From: Macrotrachela quadricornifera
Taxonomy: Eukaryota > Rotifera > Eurotatoria > Philodinida > Philodinidae
NCBI GenBank assembly: GCA_022393335.1
Contig: JAJEKB010020422.1
Span: forward strand, 199,893 to 263,892
Reading direction: 5' to 3'
Length of the DNA: 64,000 nt
How positions within the stretch are numbered: position 1 is the stretch's first letter; each line of letters opens with the position of its first letter. The translations under genes were made by a program, and so were the position numbers. Positions 41,950 to 53,513 of this stretch are shown one piece after another. The notes under the pieces were generated by a model. It was not told where the DNA came from and did no database searches. It worked only from the letters and a program-made list of their open reading frames with translations.

Positions 41950-44900
41950 TCATGGTCTCATCGGATAATAAGGAGTGGATGGACCTGATCCAACTGATCC
42001 AGCATATGAACCAGCATAGGTTGGTGGGGAATAATTAGGACCTGTTGAAGGTAAACGTGTATAACTTGTTGATGTCATGGGTAGTCGTGTATATGTCGTT
42101 GGTGGGAAAGGAGTTCCACTAGGTCTAGGGCCTGAACCAAATATATTTCCTGATGCATATGGAGTAGATGGAGCTCTAAGTCCTGTATTTAGTACAGGTG
42201 GTGATGGTATTCGATTATATGTTTGTTGTTGTAAATGTTGAAATAATTGAGCACGTTTTAGTTCAATTTGGTCTCGAATGTCATTAAAATTTCGAAGATT
42301 AGATGGATAACCACCTATACGTGGCAGTAGGCCAGGTCTCAATCCTGGTGCCATCGATGGTTGATATGGAATAAGTAAACCACCAGGTGTTAGTGGTATG
42401 ATTGGCATTGAAGCCGATCGTTGTAGACCACCAGCCATTAGGACGCTATAAACATCAAAGTTTTTTTTTTTGACAACATATCTTTTATCAAATGATTAGA
42501 TATAGTATAATTCCATAGCACAAATATAATATGATAATAAATAAAGAAAAAAGGAAAAACTAAAAATTACTTTGGATTAGAAATTAATGGTGCTGCAACT
42601 GCTGGTTGCACTAATTGAAGACCACCACCTGCATTGGATGTTGTTGTAGGAAGAGGTACGCCACTTCGATCAGCAACAGCCTAAGATTATAAGAAAAGAT
42701 TTATATGAGATATAAAAATTATTCATCTTACTCGTAGAAGAGCATGTCGAAACATATTTGGTCCTTGTGCTTGTAATCCTGATATAGTTGGTACAATACG
42801 TGATGGTGCATAAGATGGTTGACTTAATGCTACAACAGAAGGATTAGCAAGAGTTATTTGTTGATTTTGAACTGGTAGAACAACTGGATCATAAGCACGT
42901 TGATAGAGAATTTGTGGAGTAGCTAAATCATAAATTTACTTTTTATTATCTCTGTATATTATCATATATTTGACTTACAATTGAATTAGTAACAAAAGAA
43001 AAAAGATTAGGTTAGTAGTCTATTCTTTAACACCGATATGAAATTATTTGATTAAACTACCTGTAACAGCTTGAGCTGGCACTATAAAAATACGATTTTA
43101 ATTTAAAAAATATATAATCGAATTAATAAGAATAAATCTACTTTGAATAGTTTGAAGCATAGGTGAAGTTTGCATAACTTGCGGCTGCATAGTTTGAAGC
43201 ATAGGTGAAGTTTGCATAACTTGCGGTTGTATAGTTTGAATCATTTGTGACGTAGCTGGAGCAATTTGTAATAATTGTCCAGGTTGTGTTTGTGGATTTT
43301 GAATAATTTGTAACGGTTGTGGCTGTTGAAGAACTTGTAATTGTTGAGGTTGTTGAAGAACTTGTAACGGTTGTGATTGTTGAATGATTTGTAATGGTTG
43401 ATGTTGATGTTGATGTTGATGTTGAGGTTGTTGAATAACAACACTTGTTGTACGTTGAAGTGGCATTTGTGGTACATTAACAACAGGTTGAGAAATTGTA
43501 TTTGCTGATAAAGGATTGAAAACAGGTATTTGATTAATAATTGTTGGTTGTATTGTTGTTGGTGTATTATCTACACAAACAAATTGTTGTTGTTGAGGTG
43601 ATGATACACATTGTTGAATAATATTATTATTAGCTGATGTACAAAAATAATCTTGTTGAGCAGTATCAGCACAACAAACTTGTTGTGGAACACAAATACA
43701 TGATTCAGGTTGTTGAATAATCTAAAGAAAATTATATTTGGAATATTAAAAAACAAGATAATAGAAATAATGAAATATATGCAAAGCGTAAATATCAAAG
43801 GCAAAATTTGAAATGCAATAAAGCGTTTTTTTTTCCTTATTTTCCTACATAAGAATCTGGAACACAACAATCATCTTCAATATAAATTCGCTCAATTTCA
43901 TTAATATAACCACTATTAACACATGACTGTGTACAATTACATGATGAATAATTACCAACTTGAGTTTCATTTAAAGGTGCTACTCGGTGAGAAATTAATT
44001 TGTTTTTAATAGTTTGTAAAGGAACATTTTGTTTACTAATATTCTATAGAATAATTTATGAATAGAATTTAAAATTGAGTATTAATATAAGATAAAAGAA
44101 TAAAAATCTATTAATTAACTTACTGTTTCTTGATCAGGATTAATAAATACTTGTTGAGGTATTCCATCAGTTACTATTTGTTGTGCCTGTGGATGATGAT
44201 GATGAAGATGATGATGTTGAGAATTAGCATCACGATAAATAAATAATGGTGCTTGTTGATCATCAACTAAAGCTGTTTCAGTTTCTGTTGTATAAGGAAC
44301 ACTAGCTAAACCATTTGTATCAACTGTATAACTTTCACCATTAGGTACTTCACGATAGACAATCATTGGTTGTTGTTGTTGCTGTTGTTGTTGATCTTGT
44401 TCAATATATTGTGGATTAGCTATCATAACCGTTGGTGTTGAAATAATTCTTTGTTGTGGTAGATTTCTTATTATTTCTGTACTTTTAGCACGATGTCGTC
44501 GACCATGATGGTGATGATGATGTTTATTACCATGATGATGATGATGATGATGGTGATGTTTATGTTTATGTGTTCGTTTCGATGTTATTGATGCACTTTC
44601 AAATGGTGATGCATTTTTTGAAGATTTTTCAACTGGCCACATTTTAGTTTCAACATTTGTTGAAGGTGTTATAATAGGTGGTGCCTATATAACAAAACAA
44701 ATTTATTATTTATTAGTAAGGAAAAATATCAAATAAAATAAAGCAATAAAGCTTACAGCAAAATAAGATGAATTTTGTCTTGTTATCATATTTGGTTGTA
44801 TAGCTCGAGTATCAAATCTTGTCTATTAGAAGCATAAGCATAAGCATATGTGTGTATATACACACACATAGAAAACATGTACTTACTGTTGTTGTTGATG

Positions 44901-45140
44901 ATGATGGTGGTGGTGGTGCATCAACATTAATATACATATGTGGAATAGCTTCAACTTTTTCAAAATTTTTAACTAGAAACAAAAAAAAAGTAAATGTTTA
45001 TATAACAATGATATTTTTAATAAAAATAAATATTTACGTTGATCTTGTTCAGTACCCATTACCGTTGTTAATTTCATCATTGTTGAATCAGAATTTATTA
45101 ATGGTTGATTTGATGCCCATAAAGAATATTTTCGTGACAT
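41950..45140 (-). CDS. His/Gln/Pro-rich disordered protein, 10 exons
   Basis: Exons 45140-45038, 44972-44887, 44822-44757, 44684-44124, 44043-43849, 43721-43142, 43081-43061, 42922-42732, 42680-42571 and 42445-41950 join in phase to 802 residues. Exon 4 carries poly-His blocks (KHKHHHHHHHHHGNKHHHHH) and a poly-Gln run. Exon 5 is Cys-rich (SCNCTQSCVNSGYI, DDCCVP), as is the start of exon 6 (ESCICVPQQVCC). The rest of exon 6 is Gln-rich with 9-14-residue repeats. The last exons are Pro/Ser/Thr/Tyr-rich and end TPYYPMRP. No catalytic or known binding domain is seen, there is no signal peptide, and the N-terminus is MSRKYSLWASNQPLINSDST. Possible roles include metal binding, condensate formation or transcription, but none is shown. 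It is divergent from the GPCR with 1.2 kb between starts. Confidence 0.75.
43144..43229 (-). repeat. 42-bp tandem repeat inside coding exon 6
   Basis: Two nearly identical 42-bp units encode 14 residues each (QPQVMQTSPMLQT(M/I)). The unit length is a multiple of three, so copy changes keep the frame. Only a few bases differ between units, which suggests recent duplication. Confidence 0.85.
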
Positions 45141-46321
45141 GATTATATTTTTAAAATTTAGAAAATATAATTCATTCGTATATATAGACTTTTAAAAGAT
45201 GTTATTTTTAATTATCTATAGAAAAAAAAAGTAAATATGACAATATATATATATGCTGAAGGTTGTATAGATGTATGTATGATAATAACAAGAAAAAAAA
45301 AGTGAATGTAATTACGTGAACAACAAACTGTATTTATACATAGAATAAAAACGTTAATGATCAAGGCTGATGGCAAGAGTAAATATATTAGTTTTTTGTA
45401 TTTTATTGATAAAACAGCAGATATTACCTTGTACTATTGATACAAAATAATCAACAATTTAGTGATTGACATTGAAAACTGTCTATATTATATTAATATC
45501 AATGTATATAGGAAATAAAATCACAATAATATTTTATAATTTATTGTTTAGCTTACCACTTGTTTAACTATACTTATTCATTCATCACTTTCATATATGA
45601 GTGAACATGCAATAAATGTTGAGACGATACGCATCTTGCGTAGTGTACATCGTTAACTTATGTGTTGATATATAAATGTATATATCGTCGATAATGCGGA
45701 GGAAATATTCTTACTCCTCCTCCTCCTCCTTTTCATTCTTCTTCTTCTTCATACTTTTTATCCATCAACCATCTAGTTAAATGAACGAATAAAAAAAAGA
45801 AAAGAAGAAGTTCGAAACTAAGTAGCAAAAGTATCCCTTTTTTTTTTCTTCACCTACTCAATATAATTTATGAATACTATACGTAAGAGCGTTCATCCGA
45901 TTGAACGATAGTGACCTATCGTCTGTTCTTCTTTTTTCTCATCGATCAAATATTGTCGTATTTGTCATACACAAAAAAAAAACGCTCCCCAAATTCGAAA
46001 ACAAGAAAATATACATTTATATATATAATTATTGTATACAAAACTAATATAAGAATATTTGATTTGTTCAAATTTTTATTTTCACATTCGGAAATGTATT
46101 TTTTGTTAATTAGAGTAAGAACAACAAAAATTCACAATATGGTGCAATATTTTTTTTCTTCTATTTTTTGTTGATTGTCGGAGAAAAAAAACGGAAATGA
46201 ATATAGAGAGAAACCATGTTTGACATTTAACCAATGTCAGATATTTATTCACATCAGTAATAATGGCCTCATTTCAAGAACTAGTTCATCTGTAAAAAAA
46301 AGAAGAAGAAGAAGAATAACT
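45141..46321. other. divergent intergenic region with CTC repeat tract
   Basis: About 1.2 kb between the start of the His/Gln-rich gene and the GPCR start, presumably carrying both promoters. Notable content is a pyrimidine tract with repeated TCC and TTC triplets at 45711-45755. The plus frame at 45911-46174 is not protein-like. Confidence 0.5.
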
Positions 46322-47401
46322 ATGAATCGTTCATTAGCATCTGACGAACGTATGACACTTGCTATTCAACTAACGAATAGTATATTTCCATTAATTATTT
46401 TACCATTAGCAACAATTGGTAATTCACTTTGTTTTCTTGTATTTTGTCGACCTAAATTTCAAAAACGTTTAACATGTACATCATCAATATGTATGCGTTT
46501 ATTATGTATAAATGATTTAATTTTATTATATTTATTTATTATTGATGTTTTATTAAAAGCTTATTTAAAACCATCAATGCGTATTTATAATACTCCAACA
46601 ACATGTCGTTTATATAAATGTATACGATATTCATTATTAGATTTTTCAGCTTATCTACAATTAGGTTTAACAACAGATCGTTTTATTTGTTGTGTTTATC
46701 ATACATATTATTCACGTTGGCGTAAACGAAATTATTTATATTATTTATTAGCAATAGCATTTTTATGTATTTTCTTAAAAAATTCATCATTTTTATCACC
46801 ATCATATGGTTATTATTCAGTAAGTAAAAATCGTACAACGGTTAAATGTTCAGTTAAAATAAAAGCAGTTTATTTTACAATATATATGGCATATGGACAA
46901 TCATTTATTGATGTTGTTTTTATAACTTGTTTACCATTTTTTCTTATACTTTATTTTAATTCACGTATTCTAAGAGAAGTCTTACGTTTACGTACAGAAT
47001 GTTGGAGTACATTAATAAAATTAATGCATATAACACCAGGACAATCTGAACGTTCAATAACAATAACAACAAATAGTCCACCATTGACGTCACCAAATAC
47101 AACTGTTATCTTACGACGTCATCGTGCAAAACATCGACGTTTACATTTAACATTTGCATTAGGTTGTATATCATTTGTATTTATATTTAGTACGGCACCA
47201 TACAAAGTATTTAAAATTGTTGAAAGACATGATAAAGTTATACGTGATCAATATAGGCATGGTGTATCAAAATCAATTCATATACTATTAGCTGAAGTTA
47301 TTATTGATTGTTTTGTATATTTATCATGTTCAACACCATTTTTTGTTTGTCTTGCTACATCAAGTATGTTTCGAGATGAATTACGTCGAGTATTTCAATA
47401 A
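46322..47401 (+). CDS. rhodopsin-like GPCR (peptide-receptor type)
   Basis: An intronless 359-residue seven-helix protein. The first ATG (46322) gives MNRSLASDERMTLAIQLTNS. TM1 has the family Asn (ATIGNSLCF), TM2 ends in CINDLILLYLF, and TM3 has the disulphide Cys (TTCRLYKCIRY) and a DRF variant of the DRY motif (LTTDRFICCVYH). TM5 is FITCLPFFLILYFNSRILRE, followed by a long third loop of about 60 residues with basic RRHRAKHRRLH. TM6 lacks the FxxCWxP motif and TM7 lacks a clean NPxxY (CSTPFFVCLATSSMFRDELR). The architecture resembles FMRFamide-type receptors expanded in rotifers. The ligand is unknown. It ends RRVFQ with a very short tail. Confidence 0.85.
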   Translation: MNRSLASDERMTLAIQLTNSIFPLIILPLATIGNSLCFLVFCRPKFQKRLTCTSSICMRLLCINDLILLYLFIIDVLLKAYLKPSMRIYNTPTTCRLYKCIRYSLLDFSAYLQLGLTTDRFICCVYHTYYSRWRKRNYLYYLLAIAFLCIFLKNSSFLSPSYGYYSVSKNRTTVKCSVKIKAVYFTIYMAYGQSFIDVVFITCLPFFLILYFNSRILREVLRLRTECWSTLIKLMHITPGQSERSITITTNSPPLTSPNTTVILRRHRAKHRRLHLTFALGCISFVFIFSTAPYKVFKIVERHDKVIRDQYRHGVSKSIHILLAEVIIDCFVYLSCSTPFFVCLATSSMFRDELRRVFQ

Positions 47402-48955
47402 AACTAAATATATTTACTTCTTTTTTTTTTTGTATATATTATTTATTTTAATTTATAATTCAAATATTGAATTATTAAATTCGCTTGATTTTTAAGCATT
47501 GTCAGAAAAAAAAATGCAAAATAAAAACAAATAATATTTTTATTTTATCTTTTGAATTGCTTTCAATTTGATAATCTGTCTCTATACATGACATTTTTAT
47601 TTATTTGCTTAAAGTTGATGTCCTTATCAATGAATAAATAATATGATGAATAACTCACTATCATGATTACATACGGAACTAATTTTAGCGTTTTTGACAT
47701 GTACTATTATAGAAGTGTAAAATAATATGATGTGCTCTATATCGTTAATTATTTGCAGATTAATGGTGTTTAAATGCGCCTGCATTATTAGGAACCTCTA
47801 AGTATATTTAAGTGATGTTTATTTTACGAGTTCATCTATAAATAATCAAAATTATAATTGCATGAGATAATGGGGGTGTCTTTCCAGGGATGAGAACGTA
47901 TTGAAACATATAAATTTTGCCTTATAAAAAAGACAGCAAATATTTTTTTTATATATATAACATAGCATATTTTTGTTTTGTCTTTTTAATAAATTCAGAA
48001 AATTTCTAGAAAAATCATTTCTGGACAAAAACATTAATATTGCACTCCATAATAGTTTTTTTAAAGGATTTTTTTGTTCTCACTCAAAGAAAATGTCTTA
48101 AATTACTATCTTGGCATCATAAAAAATCATAATTTCATTATAATTAGATCTGACTAAAAGTTCTAAATATAATTTCAAGTACTACAATAGATAGAACTAA
48201 TTAATTAAATAACTAGAAATTTTTTTAGTTCATGCAGTTCCCAAGGTACTTACAAACTTTTTTGAAAATGATTTCTATCTCGGACAGATCTTTACAAGTA
48301 CTAAACTAATATGTATAAAGTATTGGTAAATTTTAGTTTCATATTGAGAATTATATTTAGTACTATCAAAATGCATGAAGCACAACATAATCACTGACCA
48401 TAGATAATGATATGTAAGCAAAAACTTTTAATATTCTCATATATGACAAAATATTTTTAAAATAAAATCATCTATGTCGAGTAGCTTTTTCCTAGGTCTA
48501 TCTATTGCAAAAAAAAATTGGGTTGAAAATAAAATGCTGAAGATGTAAAAACAACGATAAAAAAACACTACTAAATATTGAATTATTTCAAAAATTTTTT
48601 GTAAATATAGTTAATAAAGCGTTTGCTTTAATGTGCTATATTTTGCTGACAATGAGGGTGAGGGTGATGAACGTTTATGTATAGTGATGAAAAAGAATTT
48701 GTCTAAATTTTTTATATATCAATGATAATTTAGGGTACACCAAATATTGCTGTTCCATTAGGTATTTCTGATATATTATTTATTTAAATATTAAAATATT
48801 TATGAGAAACTAGAAATTTAAATTTGCAATGTGTTATAATAAGTGCATTTAGAAAAGTTGAAACATTAGTTTTTTTTCTGAATAATTTTGAATATTCAGA
48901 ATTTTGGTTTAAAATAAATTTATAATTTTAGCATTGAAATAAAGATATAATTAGT
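47402..48955. other. no gene seen
   Basis: AT-rich non-coding spacer of 1.5 kb between the GPCR and the helicase remnant. A short GAGGGTGAGGGTGATG run at about 48654 echoes the GA-rich loop of the 16434 element, but it is too short to call. Confidence 0.5.
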
Positions 48956-49795
48956 GAGACTGATGGTGAAAAAACAACAATAAGTAGTTCAACAAGTCAA
49001 CAATTTGGTAGTAGAACTTTTAGTTCATCAATAAATAATCGTTTATCTCAATTAAATCTTGATCGTAATTATGATCGTAAACATTTATCTGATATTGAAA
49101 GTCCAACAGATCCCGACGGTAGTCAAAGTGAAGCTGATAAAGAAGAAATTCATTAAATATTTGGTATATCTCATGCATTAGAAACATTTGATGATTATAA
49201 AGAAATAAAACGAATGGATTAATCAAGATACAACATTATCTGTTTATTTACAAAAAAGATAAAATATTATCAATAATTGAAACAAATTATATAACAATTA
49301 TTCAAGGAAATATTGAATCAGGAAAATCTACACAAATTCCACAACATATATATTAGATAATTATGTAAAAAAATTCAAACCAGTTAATATTGTTGACGTT
49401 CATTTTGTGAACATATATCAATATCACGTAATTGACCTATTGGACAAACAGTTGGTTATCAAACAATTTTCAATTAAACAACGTTGTGAATTAACAAGAA
49501 TTTTATATTGTACAATTTATATTCTTTTATAAAAATTAATTTTAACAACAAACTTTACAAGATTTTACAAATATTATTCTTGATAAAGTTAGTTTTAAAT
49601 AATAAAAAGAAAAATCATGTTTTTGTTTTTTTTTCTTCGTAGATTCATGAACGTGATCAACGAATGAATTTTCTATTAATATTAATTTGTACATTATGAT
49701 TACAAAATTCTCAAAATGTTAAAATAATATTAATGTCAGCAACAATTGATGTTGAAAAATTAGCTCATTATTTTTGTCAGATAAAAATATTTATC
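48956..49795 (+). pseudogene. DEAH-box helicase remnant (TDRD9/spindle-E-like)
   Basis: Broken plus-strand reading. A Ser/Thr-rich N-terminus (TTISSSTSQQFGSRTFSSSI, then RKHLSDIESPTDPDGSQSEA) ends in TAA at 49155. It resumes with IETNYITIIQGNIESGKSTQ as helicase motif I (the usual GxxGSGKST, here GNIESGKST), followed by IPQ and a stop. After frame changes come GQTVGYQT, RCELTRILYCT, and LQDFTNIILDK joined over a small intron (49593 to about 49642) to IHERDQRMNFLLIL. The motif II DEAH/DEIH is therefore DKIH: the catalytic Glu is Lys. Motif III is IILMSATI near 49728. The spacing and the LQDFT...HERD...NF-LL pattern resemble TDRD9/spindle-E, the piRNA helicase, but other DEAH helicases are possible. 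Several stops and shifts make it non-functional. Confidence 0.75.
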
Positions 49796-50011
49796 GAAAG
49801 GTATAGTTATCACAGACATCTCTCTAGTACAGTATTGAATAATCTTCTATCTTTTGTACTGATCCATTAGAGAATATTTTAGGAAGATTCAGTCGAGGGT
49901 TAAGCGAGTCGCAGTGACGAGCGTTACGTGTTAAGTAAAAGACAAAGATTTCTTTTTTTTCTTCATGTCTTATCGTCTATAAATGCAAAATATAATTGGA
50001 CTGTAACTTAC

Positions 50012-50681
50012 AAAAGGATCAAAATCAGTGAGCCATTCTGATCTATTAGGTCAGTGATTAACAAAGAGTATTGCACTGACTATTTCGCGTGGATGAAAAC
50101 AATTACCACGTGGTATATATTGACTCAAATTGGTGTATTGAGGATAATTGATAAGATTAAAAACAAACTGAACACCGACATGACGATGATCAGTAAAAAG
50201 TGATGATGAGCCAATACCATTTAAATCATTAATATTAATAAAAATAGACACATTGGCATGTCAAAGGACAGGCATCATTTTTGAAGATGTCAGCATTTCG
50301 AAAACTGTCCATTCAATGGTTAACATCGAAAAAAGTTTGAACAAGGGTAAATGTATGTAGATTAATCATTTGAATCGATAGATGAGACATTGATACACAA
50401 AAAGGTCTGTTGGAGTGACTGTTACCTATTTTTATGTGTAATTGACGTAACGTTTTGAAGAGTGATGGTGTTGACATAAGACGAATTAAGATATCCATAC
50501 TTGGCAAAACAATACGTAGATAGATAAGAGGAACTACTGCAGTAGTAACGCACCAACATGTTCTGTAATATGTCATCTCCAAATCGAGAGATCGAAGTGC
50601 AGGTAAATGAATAAGAAGAATATTATTTATTAATAACACCGTATCATCTGTTGGATAATGGAATTTAATTGAAGAACCATC
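50012..50681 (-). pseudogene. F-box/LRR-type gene remnant
   Basis: The minus-strand exon from an acceptor at 50682-50683 starts DGSSIKFHYPTDDTVLLINN and runs through HLPALRSLDLEMTYYRTCWC and TLRQLHIKIG to LHTFTLVQTFFDVNH. A frame change and two TGA codons then interrupt SIFININDLNGIGSSSLFTD and FHPREIVSAILFVNH. After the second TGA (50051-50053), where the pattern NHW is expected, it continues RSEWLTDFDPF to a donor at 50011. This is the C-terminal LRR half of a bdelloid F-box-like family as I recognise it. The F-box end is not seen upstream. Confidence 0.6.
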
Positions 50682-51030
50682 CTGAAAAGTATTTAAGTAT
50701 CATCGAATTGTGACTCAAGACTAATTCTAACTAATTTTTTTGATAGTGAGATTCAGTGTAGCAGTATTTTATTTTTAAAAACAATTGTCAATGTGAAGTT
50801 TTTATTTACAGAAACTCTCTATGAGTAGTTTAAGTCAGGTCTTTTAAAAGTCTACAAATTCATAGAAAGTTTTCTCTTAACAATTTTCTATGATCGATAA
50901 AAAATTTTCAATCTCTTGAAATGATTCTCATTCGATTCTGCATATTGTTAAATGAAAAGCATCTTGTTTAATGTAAGATTTACAGTTCTAAAATGGCACA
51001 TACATCACTGATAGATGATTGCTATTGATG

Positions 51031-51228
51031 CTATAAAAATGGCTCCAGGTCTAGTGAAAATAGTGGAGAATGACGATGTGCAAAGTTCATTATAAGGTAT
51101 CCTATTCCATTTGAGGGTAGTAGAGTGTTTCCATGTCGAACCACATCATTCTCCCATTTTTTGAAATATTCCTCTCCTGCTTTTATGCCTTCCAGCCACC
51201 AGTGGCTTATTTCTTTGTGAGACATCAT
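51031..51228 (-). CDS. short coding-like frame, unknown; possibly a gene fragment
   Basis: A 65-residue frame with balanced, protein-like composition (KAGEEYFKKWENDVVRHGN, IGYLIMNFAHRHSPLFSLDL), better than the surrounding AT-rich noise. No family is recognised and no partner exons were found. It may be a last exon or a gene remnant on the same strand as the F-box remnant. Confidence 0.35.
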   Translation of the reverse strand: MMSHKEISHWWLEGIKAGEEYFKKWENDVVRHGNTLLPSNGIGYLIMNFAHRHSPLFSLDLEPFL

Positions 51229-52526
51229 CTACTGATATTTTCTATTTAAGAAAGGAATACGAATATTATTTTTGATTTTCTGAACTACGCAATATAGTTT
51301 TAGTACACTTTGTACACTTTAGTGGCAAGAACAAAGTGTAATTATACACTTTACTCCTCTAAGTCAAGTGTACGAATACATTTTGTTTTAGGTTTATATT
51401 GGAAACTCTGGTTGAACCATTTCCACCTTTAGAAATCGCCTGATGTTGGTGCTGGAGACATTTTACTCGATTTCGAAAATTCCAAAAATGTTCTACCCTT
51501 GTCTCAAACTGTCTTGTTCTTCACTTGCTATTAATCATGTTCATTCATCATGATGTGATCTCTATTCTTTTACTTCATTCATTTTTTCTCTCTAATTCAA
51601 TATCAATACCTAATTCAGTAGAAAACTTTTTTTCTAAAAGTAAATCTTCAAAAAACAAAAAGAAAATTTCATTCGAAAAAAAATGAATGTGAATAAGTCA
51701 TCCGATAATGTGCTCAGTTAATAGGAGAAAACATAAGCGTCTCGATGATACATCAGTCAATGGATCATAGGAGCAATTCTAAAATTTCACTATCTGAATC
51801 TGAAGTGTCCTCTATCGATGTGAGTTTGTATAGATGAAACTACATAAAGGAAGAAATAAAAAAATATATTGGTAGTTGTTGTGCCGATATCTAAATATCA
51901 CCTCTTATTGACCTTCTTCTAACCTTTAGCTAACCTTCATCTAACTTTGCTTTCTTCTACTCTCTTTCTCTTATTTCTATTGTTACTTTCTTGTGGATAT
52001 ATCTCTCTCGTGACCGATGTATATATACGGTGAATATTTTATGAAATAAGGTGTTGTGACCGATCCACGTTTATTGTTACAGTTGTGTTAACCGTATATA
52101 TAATCGATTGACTGACCTATAAGAAAAAAATATAGTTGTTTAATAAGATTTACCTGTAAGAGTGAGCCAACAAAAATAATACGAGTATATTAATAGTCTG
52201 CCGATTTTAGTCTTTCATTGTCTGAAAAAAATAAGAATTCTTGTTAAAAATGTGTAGATATGAATATGACTTGAAATATCTATTCAATATACTAATATAG
52301 ACAAGCAGATGAAAATTGGTAGCCAGTCAAATCAGAAATTTTACAATTATTTTTATGAAGTTTATATGACGCATTTCAAATTCCCGATTGACTTGACTAA
52401 CTAATGACGTAACGAATAATATGCCGCTCTATATCCTCGATTTGGACGTTAAAAGATAGAAAGAAAAAAACAAAAAAAAATAATTAATTCGATATATATG
52501 CAAGAACTTTCATTCTTTCTGTTCAT
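51229..52526. other. intergenic; possible first exon at 51745
   Basis: At 51745-51819 an ATG frame MIHQSMDHRSNSKISLSESE ends at a clear GTGAGT donor and could be a 5' exon of the next gene, but no in-phase join was found. A second candidate, MTHHHLSNISIELIAKD (52527-52577), ends at GTAAGG. The stretch 51880-52100, with TTGTGCCGATATC and TTGTGACCGATCC, may be a degraded LTR, but this is unproven. Confidence 0.4.
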
Positions 52527-52656
52527 ATGACACATCATCATCTAAGTAATATTTCTATCGAACTAATTGCAAAAGATGTAAGGAGAGATATTGAATTTTT
52601 TAGAATTAGTTATTTAAAATAAATCTTTCAATTCTGAAATTTTCTTTCTCATTTAG

Positions 52657-53513
52657 GAAAACGACAATAACGAGTAAACATGCACATTTTTACAAACCAG
52701 ATCTAAATAAGGTAATTATCACTTAATAATGAGTTAAATATAATATTTGTTAATCTTTTATTTTAGGTTGGAGTTCGAATATTAAATATTCCAACATATG
52801 TTAATGAAAGTCAATTAAAAACTGAATTGAATAAATTATTCAACAATAGCATTTCCACTATCGATATCATTCTCGATCCTGCTGATGATTCATTGGGATT
52901 AGCTTATGCAAGATTTACAGATTCAATAGCTAAAGAACACTGTTTAAGATTATCTCAAGAAAACAGATATATTTTTACACAGTGAATTTGATTCAGTTGC
53001 TTGGTTAAAATATAATTCAATCTTATTGTTTTTTTTTTAAGAAACGATATTTGGCAAGGGTCGATTCTATTTAAACCTTATATATCTGAACCTGATATTG
53101 AAAAAAATCGTACTGAAACAACATTTTCGTAAATTTATTGCTGAAAGAAAATCCTAGCTTGCTTTTTTCTTTAGTTTGTTTATGACGAACAATACTGAAG
53201 AATACAATTTGGCTAATCAAATAGCCTCAATTTATATTGATGCTGACAATGGTCTCGAATCAGTACAAGAAAAAATCGATTTATTAAAACGTGAGTGCAT
53301 ATTTATTTGGAAATAATCTTGTCATTGTATTTCTTATAGAAATCGAACTTTTGAAACAAAAAGAAAAACAACAGCAAGCTGATTTAAACAACACACGTGA
53401 ATCAATTGAACAATTGAAAAAAAAATTGAAATCATCTTCAGAAGAAAAACGTAAGTCATACTTAAAATAAATTTACATTGATTAAACAGTTTATTAAATT
53501 TTTTTTAGAATAA
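52657..53513 (+). CDS. RRM-like domain plus coiled coil protein, 5' end unresolved
   Basis: Exons 52657-52711, 52767-52981, 53042-53128, 53175-53290, 53340-53450 and 53509-53513 join in phase with good GT-AG sites. The first segment (HAHFYKPDLNK) leads into an RRM-like fold: VGVRILNIPTYVNESQLKTE as beta1/alpha1 with an RNP2-like start, IDIILDP, then GLAYARFTDSIAKEH as an RNP1-like strand. A linker follows (WQGSILFKPYISEPDI), then EEYNLANQIASIYIDADNG. The protein ends in a Lys/Gln/Glu coiled coil (IELLKQKEKQQQADLNNTRE...SSSEEKQ). The upstream exon needs to end two bases into a codon. The obvious candidate at 52527 does not fit and would hit TAA, so the 5' end is either missed or broken. About 195 residues are visible. 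The RNP residues are weak, so the RRM call is moderate. Confidence 0.55.

Noticed and set aside
43241..43483. 80-codon minus-strand frame rich in Asn
   Set aside because: Shifted-frame reading of the Gln-rich repeat exon.
51877..52100. Possible solo LTR (TGTTGTGCCGATATC ... )
   Set aside because: No paired end, no primer-binding site or target duplication could be seen.
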